Assembly: GCA_900544275.1 (NCBI GenBank)
Contig: UQUU01000017.1
Span: 1 to 10,729, forward strand
DNA from: an uncultured Succiniclasticum sp.
GTDB taxonomy: Bacteria > Bacillota > Negativicutes > Acidaminococcales > Acidaminococcaceae
Length of the DNA stretch: 10,729 nt
Direction of reading: 5' to 3'
Shown: positions 1-6,118 of the stretch, in pieces
Layout of the letters: the number at the start of each line of letters is the position of its first letter
Position numbering within the stretch: the stretch's first letter is position 1
The notes under the pieces: model-generated
What the model saw: only the letters and a program-made list of their open reading frames with translations
What the model was told of the DNA's origin: nothing
Databases searched by the model: none
Position numbers and translations under genes: made by a program

Positions 1-54
1 ACATTCATCTGGTTTGTTATTCAGTTTTCAAGGTTCCCTGTCGCTTTCGGCGAC
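1..54 (-). other. Start of an rRNA-operon leader (hairpin plus boxA-like element)
   Basis: Read on the minus strand, this segment has a 5-bp perfect hairpin (GTCGC, loop CGAAA, GCGAC; positions 54-40). A motif CCTTGAAAACTGAATAAC then follows, within 33-11. A CTTTGAAAACTRAA-type sequence is typical of Firmicutes pre-16S leaders and 16S-23S spacers, where it covers the boxA antitermination element. It lies directly downstream of a near-consensus promoter, so the expected next feature is an rRNA gene beyond the left edge, transcribed leftward. The motifs are seen directly. The rRNA assignment is inference, because no mature rRNA sequence is inside the window. Confidence 0.68.
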
Positions 55-56
55 TT

Positions 57-2033
57 CTAAATGATAGCATTCGTTTCAATTCTTGTCAAGCCTGTTTCGT
101 TGTAATTTACTAAAATAAATACGGATTTTTTGCTCCCTTCCCAAGGATCAAAGAGGAACTCTTCCAAGGCATATTGCCGATGCAGAACACGCCAGTTTTT
201 AAAGGCATATTCCGGCACATATTGTTGCACCAGTTCTTCTTTTCGCCAAAACCGGCTGCTTCTCTCATAGTTGATTTTATCCCGCCAGCCCAGCCACTCC
301 GGTTTAAAATTAGGCAGATTCAGCAACACATCCAGGCGCAACAGTTCCCTTACGGCAAACAACCAATCAGGATGGCGTTCTTTTACATAGGAAAAAAGCA
401 GCTCCGCCACGGCTGTACTGTTATGTCCTAATCCAAACAGGCCTTTTTGTCTGTACCATTCGGTCAAATCAGAAAATAATGCGAAAGCGTCCTCCACCGT
501 TTTTTCATTATCTACAGAATCTGCAGCAGCGTCTGCTTTTATTGCCCTTTCTTCATTTGTTGCTCTCGCCTCATCTTTATTTGCTTGTATTTTTCTTTCT
601 TTATCTGCTTTCGTCGTTTCTTCTTTACTTGCCTGCGCAGTCCTGGCTTCGTTCTCTTGCATACCCCTTCTTTTACATAGTTGATGGATCAAATAATCTA
701 ACGTGAACCGAAAACGTCCGCTGTTTGCCGTCAAATCAAACACTTCTTCCAGTATCTTCAGAAACCGTATTTCCGTATAAGAAAGATAGCGAGTGGCTAA
801 TACCTCATAGGGCGGTTCTTCCATGTGAACGACACCGTGCCGCTCCTGCTCCCGATCCATCACCGTACCGGGCAGAACCTTCAAAAATCCCAGCTGCAGC
901 GCCTGCGGCCGCAACGCATATACATCATTGAAGGAGCGCCGGAAACTTGCCATATCTTCCAAAGGCAATCCGGCAATCAAATCCATGTGAATATGCATAT
1001 TCCCTGCCGCCAACAGTTCTTCCACATTATGCCGCAAGCGGATCCAGTTATCTTTACGACCAATGGCGGTCAACACAGCCTGATTCGTACTCTGCACCCC
1101 GATCTCCAATTGGAAGCGTCCTTTGGGGACAGTCTTCAGAAACGCTACGGCCTGCGGGCTCAGCATATCTGCCTTGATTTCAAAATGGAACGTGGCATCC
1201 GTATCCATCTCTGCCAGATATTGCATCATGGGCAGATAATACGTTTCATCCAGATTGTACGTGCGATCCACAAACTTAATCAATTTTACCCCGGCAGCTA
1301 CCATGCGATCCATGTCTGCCAACACCAGAGGAAGACTGCGGCGGCGAACAGAACGGGAAATCCCGGAAAGACAATACGCACAATGAAACGGACAGCCCCG
1401 CGACGCCTCATAATACACGATCTTATGCTGTCGCACCACCTGTTCCAGGTCCGGATAAGGGAAAGGCAAGCGATCCATATCCTCGACAACGATGGGGACA
1501 GAGGTCGCCACAACGACCCCACCTTTGCCGCGATACGCCAATCCTTCGGGGAACTTAATTGTGGCAGACCGTTTTTCTTCTATTTCCATTATCGTCGGCT
1601 TTTCCCGCTCAGCTTCATATTCAAGATATTGGGCAACGATTTCTTCGCCTTCGCCGCACACCACATAATCCGCTGCCGGAATCTGCTTCAGCGTCTGTTC
1701 CGGATGAAACAGGACTTCCGGCCCGCCTAACATGATACGGCAATGGGGCAACACCTTTTTCAATAATTCACATAGTTCCGTGACATAGCGGCGGTTCCAG
1801 ATATGTACCTCCATGCCGATCAGCACCGCTTCTTCCGTAAGTCCGGCAGTTTCCCCTCTCATCTTTTCCACAAATTCCGTGACCCGGGTCAATACGGAAA
1901 GGATCGGTTCATTCACACTGACTTCCAGCAATTCGACCGGAAAGCCTTTGGCCTTGCAATATTCCACAATATAGCGAGGGCCTAAAGCGGTATGTATATA
2001 TTTACTGTTGATGCCGATAAAAACTGTTTTCAT
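57..2033 (-). CDS. B12-binding domain radical SAM protein, DUF4080 family
   Basis: This is a 658-residue protein of the B12-binding-like radical SAM superfamily. The N-terminal ~135 residues look like a cobalamin-binding-type Rossmann region (GINSKYIHTALGPRY near residue 8, MLGGPEV at 101-107, VCGEGE at 125-130). The radical SAM core follows, with the 4Fe-4S motif C214-x3-C218-x2-C221 in the context EASRGCPFHCAYC. An EIGVQS segment (310-315) and HMDLIAGLP (349-357) are later core strands. The C-terminal part resembles DUF4080, and the substrate is unknown. It is split by a lysine/glutamate/alanine-rich repeat insert at about 458-512. The start is ATG at 2033, preceded by AAGGAA about 7 bases upstream. 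The final residues (roughly GLTRIETNAII) are encoded by the rRNA-type promoter, so the tail is unlikely to be a conserved domain. The family call is confident; the biochemical role is not known. Confidence 0.88.
   Translation of the reverse strand: MKTVFIGINSKYIHTALGPRYIVEYCKAKGFPVELLEVSVNEPILSVLTRVTEFVEKMRGETAGLTEEAVLIGMEVHIWNRRYVTELCELLKKVLPHCRIMLGGPEVLFHPEQTLKQIPAADYVVCGEGEEIVAQYLEYEAEREKPTIMEIEEKRSATIKFPEGLAYRGKGGVVVATSVPIVVEDMDRLPFPYPDLEQVVRQHKIVYYEASRGCPFHCAYCLSGISRSVRRRSLPLVLADMDRMVAAGVKLIKFVDRTYNLDETYYLPMMQYLAEMDTDATFHFEIKADMLSPQAVAFLKTVPKGRFQLEIGVQSTNQAVLTAIGRKDNWIRLRHNVEELLAAGNMHIHMDLIAGLPLEDMASFRRSFNDVYALRPQALQLGFLKVLPGTVMDREQERHGVVHMEEPPYEVLATRYLSYTEIRFLKILEEVFDLTANSGRFRFTLDYLIHQLCKRRGMQENEARTAQASKEETTKADKERKIQANKDEARATNEERAIKADAAADSVDNEKTVEDAFALFSDLTEWYRQKGLFGLGHNSTAVAELLFSYVKERHPDWLFAVRELLRLDVLLNLPNFKPEWLGWRDKINYERSSRFWRKEELVQQYVPEYAFKNWRVLHRQYALEEFLFDPWEGSKKSVFILVNYNETGLTRIETNAII
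61..89 (-). promoter_or_regulatory. Strong sigma-A type promoter, probably of an rRNA operon
   Basis: The minus strand reads TTGACA (89-84), a 17-base spacer, then TATCAT (66-61). This is a perfect -35, optimal spacing and a -10 with one mismatch. The stretch just upstream (about 90-120) is AT-rich and could act as an UP element. The predicted start is near position 54, at the foot of the leader hairpin. The whole promoter lies inside the last codons of the radical SAM gene, whose stop codon is at 59-57. No terminator separates that gene from the leader, so read-through into the rRNA unit is possible. Confidence 0.8.
531..650 (-). repeat. Five imperfect 24-bp (8-residue) tandem repeats in the DUF4080 gene
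   Basis: The translated units are EARTAQAS, KEETTKAD, KERKIQAN, KDEARATN and EERAIKAD (residues 462-501), followed by a degenerate AAADSVDN. The shared pattern is a basic or acidic residue, an acidic residue near position 2, alanine at position 7 in four of the five units, and D/N/S at position 8. At DNA level the plus strand shows TTTGCTT-like blocks recurring every 24 bases in a pyrimidine-rich background. The segment probably forms a charged helix or disordered linker inserted in the C-terminal region. Slippage or unequal recombination could change the copy number without shifting the frame. Confidence 0.8.
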
Positions 2034-2071
2034 AAAAATTTCCTTCCGTAAAACCAGACAGGCATTGTTTC

Positions 2072-2109
2072 TGCTATAATAAAAATGCGATAAATATTAA
2101 TGTTATAAT
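2072..2109 (+). promoter_or_regulatory. Two tandem extended -10 promoters upstream of pepF
   Basis: TGCTATAAT (2072-2080) and TGTTATAAT (2101-2109) each carry a perfect TATAAT with the TGn extension. Neither has a good -35 at 16-18 bases. Expected starts are about 2087 and 2116, giving leaders of roughly 60 and 30 bases before the pepF ATG. The same region must also hold the promoter of the divergent radical SAM gene. On that strand only a weak candidate is visible (TATTAT at 2110-2105 with a poor TTGCAT -35). Confidence 0.6.
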
Positions 2110-2135
2110 AGTTGAGAAATGAACAAAATGCAAGC

Positions 2136-2143
2136 AAGGAGAA
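2136..2143 (+). promoter_or_regulatory. Ribosome binding site that sets the pepF start
   Basis: AAGGAGAA lies four bases before ATG 2148 and is a near-perfect Shine-Dalgarno. It decides the start. The same frame could open 12 codons earlier at TTG 2112, but no comparable site precedes that codon. Confidence 0.8.
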
Positions 2144-2147
2144 GCTT

Positions 2148-4004
2148 ATGACCACACCGGAACATGGTAATACGATACACAGAAGTCACATCCCCGAACC
2201 ATTTAAATGGGACATCTCCCATATCTATCCGTCTCAGGCCGAATGGGAAAAAGCCTGTACTGCGATCACGAATAAAATGAAACAAATGGAATCCTGCAAA
2301 GGACACCTGGCTGAACCTGCAATTTTGCTCCGCACGCTAAAATTACGCGATCAACTGGCACAGGAGATCGAAAAAATCTATGCTTATGCCCGTCTGCAGC
2401 AAGACGCAGACAATAGTGACACAGCCTTTCAGGCACTGACAGGCAAAGCCGAATCGCTTCTCGTAAACTACGAAAACGCTGTTTCTTTCATTGATTCCGA
2501 GCTTACCGCATTACCCTCAGAAAAACTTGCGCAAATAAAAAATAAACCTGACTTCAGCGACTATGATTTTTATCTGGCCAATCTGGAACGCCTGTCAGCC
2601 CATGTATTGCCGGCTGAGCAGGAAGCCTTGCTGGCCCAAAGCAGTCTGGCCACAGGCACCGGGGCGACTGCGTTCCGCGCTCTCGTTTCTGCCGATCTGA
2701 GGTTCCCTCCCGCCAAGGATAGCCAGGGTAAAGAAATTCCTGTCAGCGAAGGCCGTTATATGCTGAATATGACTGCGTCAGATCGTGTACTGCGAAAAAA
2801 CGCCTTCCTTTCCTTGCTGCAAACCTATCACAGCTATGAAAACACTTTAGCGGCCACCTTGACCGGCGCCTGTCGCAGCAGCTATTTTTATGCTTCCGCC
2901 CACGGCTACAAGGATACGCTGAGTGCCGCTTTGGCGGAAGAAAATATCCCTGTCAGCCTGTATGACGGCTTAATTGAGACCGTTCATAAAAATCTCCGCC
3001 CCCTGCAAGAATATATGAAACTGAAAAAGAAGATGGCAGGACAGAAAGAACTGCATTACTATGATTTGTACGTTCCTCTCTTCCCGGAAGGAGAAGCCTC
3101 CTTTTCTTCCACTTTTGAAGAAGCCTGTCAAACGGTACTGCAAGCACTGCGCCCCTTGGGCGAAGACTATACCAATACGCTGAAAAAAGGCATGGCCGAA
3201 AGATGGATCGATATTTATGAGAATAAAGGCAAACGGAGCGGCGCTTACTCCTGGGGTGTTTATGGCGTACATCCCTATGTGCTGCTGAACTACCAGCCCC
3301 GCTATAACAGCATTTCAACGCTGGCCCATGAATTAGGTCATGCGCTGCACAGCTATTTCAGCGGACAACAGCAGCCTTATGCCAAGAGCGACTACACTAT
3401 TTTCTGCGCCGAAGTCGCATCTACCACCAATGAGAACCTTTTATTGGAATACTGTCTGGAGCGGGCTGACAGAAAGCAGAAGGTTTTCTTGCTGAACCAA
3501 TTCCTGGAAACAGTCCGCACCACCGTCTATCGTCAGGTACAGTTTGCCGAATTTGAAAAATTCATCCACGACAAAATCACCCGGGGAGAAACGCTTCAGG
3601 CCGAAGCTTTGAATCATTACTGGCTGGAAAGCAATCGTACCTATTACGGCCCCGCCCTGACCATTGACGAGGAACTGGCGGCAGAATGGAGCCGTATCCC
3701 CCATTTTTATACGCCGTTTTACGTGTATAAGTACGCCACCGGCTACAGCGCCGCCACAGCTTTCAGCGAAAGCATCCTGCAAGAAGCAGGCGCAACTTTA
3801 CAAAACGATGCACACAATGAGCACACCGCAACTACGGCCGTAACAAAATATCTCGGCTTCTTGCACTCCGGCGGCAGCGATTACAGCCTGAATCTGCTGA
3901 AAAGTGCGGGCGTCGATTTAAATACACCGCAGCCGGTACAAGTCACCCTGACTAAATTTGCCGCAAAATTAAAACTGCTGCAGGAGTTACTGCAAGAAAA
4001 GTAA
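2148..4004 (+). CDS. pepF: Oligoendopeptidase F (M3 family zinc metallopeptidase)
   Basis: This is a cytosolic zinc endopeptidase that cleaves short oligopeptides. At 618 residues it has the usual length of the PepF branch of family M3. The catalytic motif is H394-E-L-G-H398-A-L-H. H394 and H398 are zinc ligands, E395 is the general base, and E422 (FCAEVAST) is the expected third ligand. The conserved substrate-side segment IPHFYTPFYVYKYATG begins near residue 517. The N-terminal half is the helical PepF domain. No signal peptide or membrane segment is present, consistent with a cytoplasmic role in peptide turnover. The gene stands alone, divergent from the radical SAM gene and convergent with ptsI, with a shared terminator 53 bases after its stop. 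ATG 2148 was chosen because of the strong ribosome binding site. Confidence 0.95.
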   Translation: MTTPEHGNTIHRSHIPEPFKWDISHIYPSQAEWEKACTAITNKMKQMESCKGHLAEPAILLRTLKLRDQLAQEIEKIYAYARLQQDADNSDTAFQALTGKAESLLVNYENAVSFIDSELTALPSEKLAQIKNKPDFSDYDFYLANLERLSAHVLPAEQEALLAQSSLATGTGATAFRALVSADLRFPPAKDSQGKEIPVSEGRYMLNMTASDRVLRKNAFLSLLQTYHSYENTLAATLTGACRSSYFYASAHGYKDTLSAALAEENIPVSLYDGLIETVHKNLRPLQEYMKLKKKMAGQKELHYYDLYVPLFPEGEASFSSTFEEACQTVLQALRPLGEDYTNTLKKGMAERWIDIYENKGKRSGAYSWGVYGVHPYVLLNYQPRYNSISTLAHELGHALHSYFSGQQQPYAKSDYTIFCAEVASTTNENLLLEYCLERADRKQKVFLLNQFLETVRTTVYRQVQFAEFEKFIHDKITRGETLQAEALNHYWLESNRTYYGPALTIDEELAAEWSRIPHFYTPFYVYKYATGYSAATAFSESILQEAGATLQNDAHNEHTATTAVTKYLGFLHSGGSDYSLNLLKSAGVDLNTPQPVQVTLTKFAAKLKLLQELLQEK

Positions 4005-4056
4005 GGATAAAGGAAGGACAGGTATAAAAGAAAACGTAAATATAGAACATAGCAAA

Positions 4057-4090
4057 ACGGTACCCGGCTCAAACACCGGATACCGTTTTT
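4057..4090. terminator. Bidirectional rho-independent terminator between pepF and ptsI
   Basis: An 11-bp stem (4057-4067 with 4076-4086) encloses an 8-base loop. It has a single imperfect pair, which is C-A in plus-strand RNA and a G-U wobble in minus-strand RNA. It is followed by five T on the plus strand, and by four T on the minus strand from the A-run at 4054-4057. It lies 53 bases after the pepF stop and about 30 bases after the ptsI stop, so it can end both convergent units. Confidence 0.88.
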
Positions 4091-4118
4091 ATTTCCACTG
4101 ATTCAATTCATACGTAAG

Positions 4119-5756
4119 TTACATCTCCAGACGCAAACTACGCACTTTTTCCCGCAGGGGCAAAATTTTTGCCGGCGCCACCGATAATTCATCTATCCCC
4201 ATACGCAAAAACTGTTCCGTTAAAGACAAATCCGCTCCCAATTCGCCGCAAAGACCTACCCGGATACCTGCCTTATGTCCGTTATGTACCGTCATTTCTA
4301 TCAGTTTTAAGACAGCCGGATGATGCGGATTCCAAAACCGGTCTAGCTGGGTTTGCTGCCGATCCAACGCCAGCGTATACTGGGTCAGATCATTCGTTCC
4401 CAAACTGAAAAAATCCACTTCCCGCGCCAATTCGTCACTCAGCAGAGCTGCCGCCGGAGTTTCTATCATAATCCCCACTTCCAGCGCCGGAGCACAGCGA
4501 ACCCCCGCCTGAGCCAGTTCTTTTTGAACCTCTGCGAGAAGCGCCTTGGCCTGACGTACTTCCTGAACCGAAATAATCAGAGGAAACATGATTGCCAGTT
4601 GACCATACACCGAAGCCCGGCACAAAGCCCGCAGCTGTGTTTTAAAAAGCCCGGTCCGGGCCAGGCATAAACGGATGCCCCGCAGTCCCAGAGCCGGGTT
4701 GGCCTCGTTTGGCAGAGCCAAATAATCGGCCTGCTTATCCGCCCCCATATCCAGTGTCCGGATGATCACGCGCTTACCGGGCATCGCTTCCAACACAGCT
4801 TTATAAGCCTGAAACTGTTGTTCTTCCGTAGGATAATCGTTCTGCTGCAGATACAAAAACTCACTGCGAAACAAACCGATGCCTTCAGCATCTCCGTGCT
4901 GCACTCCGGGCAGCTCTGCTAAACTGCCGGCATTGGCATACAGCCGGATCCGCTTTCCATCCAAGGTCACTGTGGCTTTGCCCCGCACATTTTCCAGGCG
5001 CTGCGTTTCCTGCTCTGCCGCTTGCTGCTTTTCCCGCATGGCAGTCAGTGTTACCTCGTCCGGCTCCAGGTACGCCGTGCCGGCAAACCCGTCAAGAATA
5101 CACAGTTTTCCCTCATCCTCTTCAGAAATCCGAACGCCGGAATTTACTATTGTCGGGATCCCCAAATTGCGGGCCAGGATAGCCGTATGCGAACAGGTAT
5201 TACCGCCGGACAGCAAGAAACCGCCTATTTTCTCCGGTTCCAACTGCATCGTTTCACTGGGAGCCAGATCTTCTGCCGCCAGGATTTTACCGTTATAGCG
5301 ATCAGGGTCCTCTTTTTCCTGTCCGGTAAGATTTTTCTCTACCCGCCCGGCCGCATCCAGCACATCCGCAGCCCGGGCCTGCATATACGAATCGTCCAGC
5401 GCTTGAAACAGGGATGCTAATTCGGCAGCGGTCTGGGCAACGGCGGATTTGGCGGAAAGGCTCTCTGCCCTGATCCGGTTTTCTACCCCTTCTAAAAAAT
5501 CCGCATCCTCCAGCATCATCTGTTGAACCTCGAAAATAGCCGCGTCTTTCTCCCCCACCAGATTTTCCGCCTTAGCATACAGCGCCTTTAACTGTGTGAT
5601 CGCTTCTTCCCGGGCCCGGTGAAATTGCTTCAGTTCCCCTGCTTTATCCCCGGTCGGCAACAACGTCGTTCCGCCAAAACGATCATCCCGTTGCAAAAGA
5701 GCCAGGGGAGCAATACAGATTCCGGCAAAAACAGATGTCCCTTTTATGATCCGCAT
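4119..5756 (-). CDS. ptsI: PEP-protein phosphotransferase (PTS Enzyme I)
   Basis: This cytosolic enzyme takes phosphate from phosphoenolpyruvate and passes it to HPr, starting the sugar PTS. Active-site features are in order. The phosphorylated histidine is H190 (NTCSHTAILAR). The PEP-binding barrel has R297 (GIGLFRSEF), R333 (RTLDMGADK), E432 (IETPAAALL), N455 and D456 (SLGTNDLTQYT), and C503 (GLCGELGAD). Each lies one position beyond its E. coli counterpart. The residues before the histidine, GGNTCSH, differ from the common GGxTSH form. At 545 residues the protein is about 30 shorter than the E. coli enzyme, and the shortfall is at the C-terminus. It starts 20 bases after the ptsH stop, with a weak GGCGGGG ribosome site, so the two genes form a unit ending at the terminator near 4057-4090. 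No EII gene is in the window. Confidence 0.96.
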   Translation of the reverse strand: MRIIKGTSVFAGICIAPLALLQRDDRFGGTTLLPTGDKAGELKQFHRAREEAITQLKALYAKAENLVGEKDAAIFEVQQMMLEDADFLEGVENRIRAESLSAKSAVAQTAAELASLFQALDDSYMQARAADVLDAAGRVEKNLTGQEKEDPDRYNGKILAAEDLAPSETMQLEPEKIGGFLLSGGNTCSHTAILARNLGIPTIVNSGVRISEEDEGKLCILDGFAGTAYLEPDEVTLTAMREKQQAAEQETQRLENVRGKATVTLDGKRIRLYANAGSLAELPGVQHGDAEGIGLFRSEFLYLQQNDYPTEEQQFQAYKAVLEAMPGKRVIIRTLDMGADKQADYLALPNEANPALGLRGIRLCLARTGLFKTQLRALCRASVYGQLAIMFPLIISVQEVRQAKALLAEVQKELAQAGVRCAPALEVGIMIETPAAALLSDELAREVDFFSLGTNDLTQYTLALDRQQTQLDRFWNPHHPAVLKLIEMTVHNGHKAGIRVGLCGELGADLSLTEQFLRMGIDELSVAPAKILPLREKVRSLRLEM

Positions 5757-5776
5757 ACCATACCCCGCCTATCGCT

Positions 5777-6034
5777 TCATAAATGTTCCTGTAAAAAAGC
5801 TTTCAGCGCCGCAGCCGCCTTTTCTTCATCCGCGCCTTCCACTCTGACCGTGATGCTTTCGCCTTGTTTCACACCCATTCCCATCACAGCAAAAAGTCTT
5901 TTTAAATCAGCGCTTTTCTCATCCTTGGTTACCGTAATAGCACTGGTAAACGTTTTGGCCGCTTTTACCAGCATGCCTGCCGGACGGGCGTGGATCCCTG
6001 CCGCATCCGTAATCGTATAGATAAATTCCTGCAT
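5777..6034 (-). CDS. ptsH: Phosphocarrier protein HPr (PTS), with Arg in place of Ser46
   Basis: HPr receives phosphate from Enzyme I on a histidine and hands it to EIIA domains in the cytosol. The protein is 85 residues. ATG 6034 is chosen because it puts the active histidine at position 15 (AAGIHARPAG), exactly the HPr numbering, and GAGAGGA lies about 10 bases upstream. An ATG 14 codons earlier would add a non-HPr extension. In Gram-positive HPr, Ser46 (context NLKSIMGVMSLG in B. subtilis) is phosphorylated by HPr kinase for catabolite control. Here the aligned segment is DLKRLFAVMGMG, so residue 46 is arginine (codon AGA). Sugar phosphotransfer should be intact, but Ser46 regulation cannot work on this copy. 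The gene sits 84 bases below the glycosyltransferase gene, and no convincing promoter is visible in that gap. Confidence 0.95.
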   Translation of the reverse strand: MQEFIYTITDAAGIHARPAGMLVKAAKTFTSAITVTKDEKSADLKRLFAVMGMGVKQGESITVRVEGADEEKAAAALKAFLQEHL

Positions 6035-6118
6035 AGCAATTTCATTCCTCTCATTGACTTTTCTTAAAACAGACAAACAAATTTTATGCTCCTACCCATT
6101 GTTAATTTTTCCTGAGAT

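Noticed and set aside
825..1730. Long plus-strand open frame (301 codons) opposite the radical SAM gene
   Set aside because: It lies wholly antisense to a well-supported gene, has low-complexity His/Arg/Gln-rich content, matches no recognisable domain, and has no ribosome site.
2112..4004. Longer pepF starting at TTG 2112
   Set aside because: No Shine-Dalgarno precedes it, and it would begin close to the predicted start of the second promoter. ATG 2148 has AAGGAGAA four bases upstream.
5777..6076. Longer HPr starting at ATG 6076
   Set aside because: The extra 14 residues are not HPr-like and would move the active histidine from 15 to 29. The ATG at 6034 restores standard numbering and has its own ribosome site.
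6071..6106. Possible 11-codon leader peptide (minus strand, ATG GGT AGG to TAA) ahead of ptsH
   Set aside because: The frame is very short, lacks attenuation-type hairpins, and has only a distant AGGAA. Chance is a sufficient explanation.
6035..6118. ptsH promoter (TTAACA with TAAAAT on the minus strand)
   Set aside because: The two hexamers are only 13 bases apart, too close for sigma-A. No alternative -35 fits the TAAAAT, and no cre-like operator is visible.
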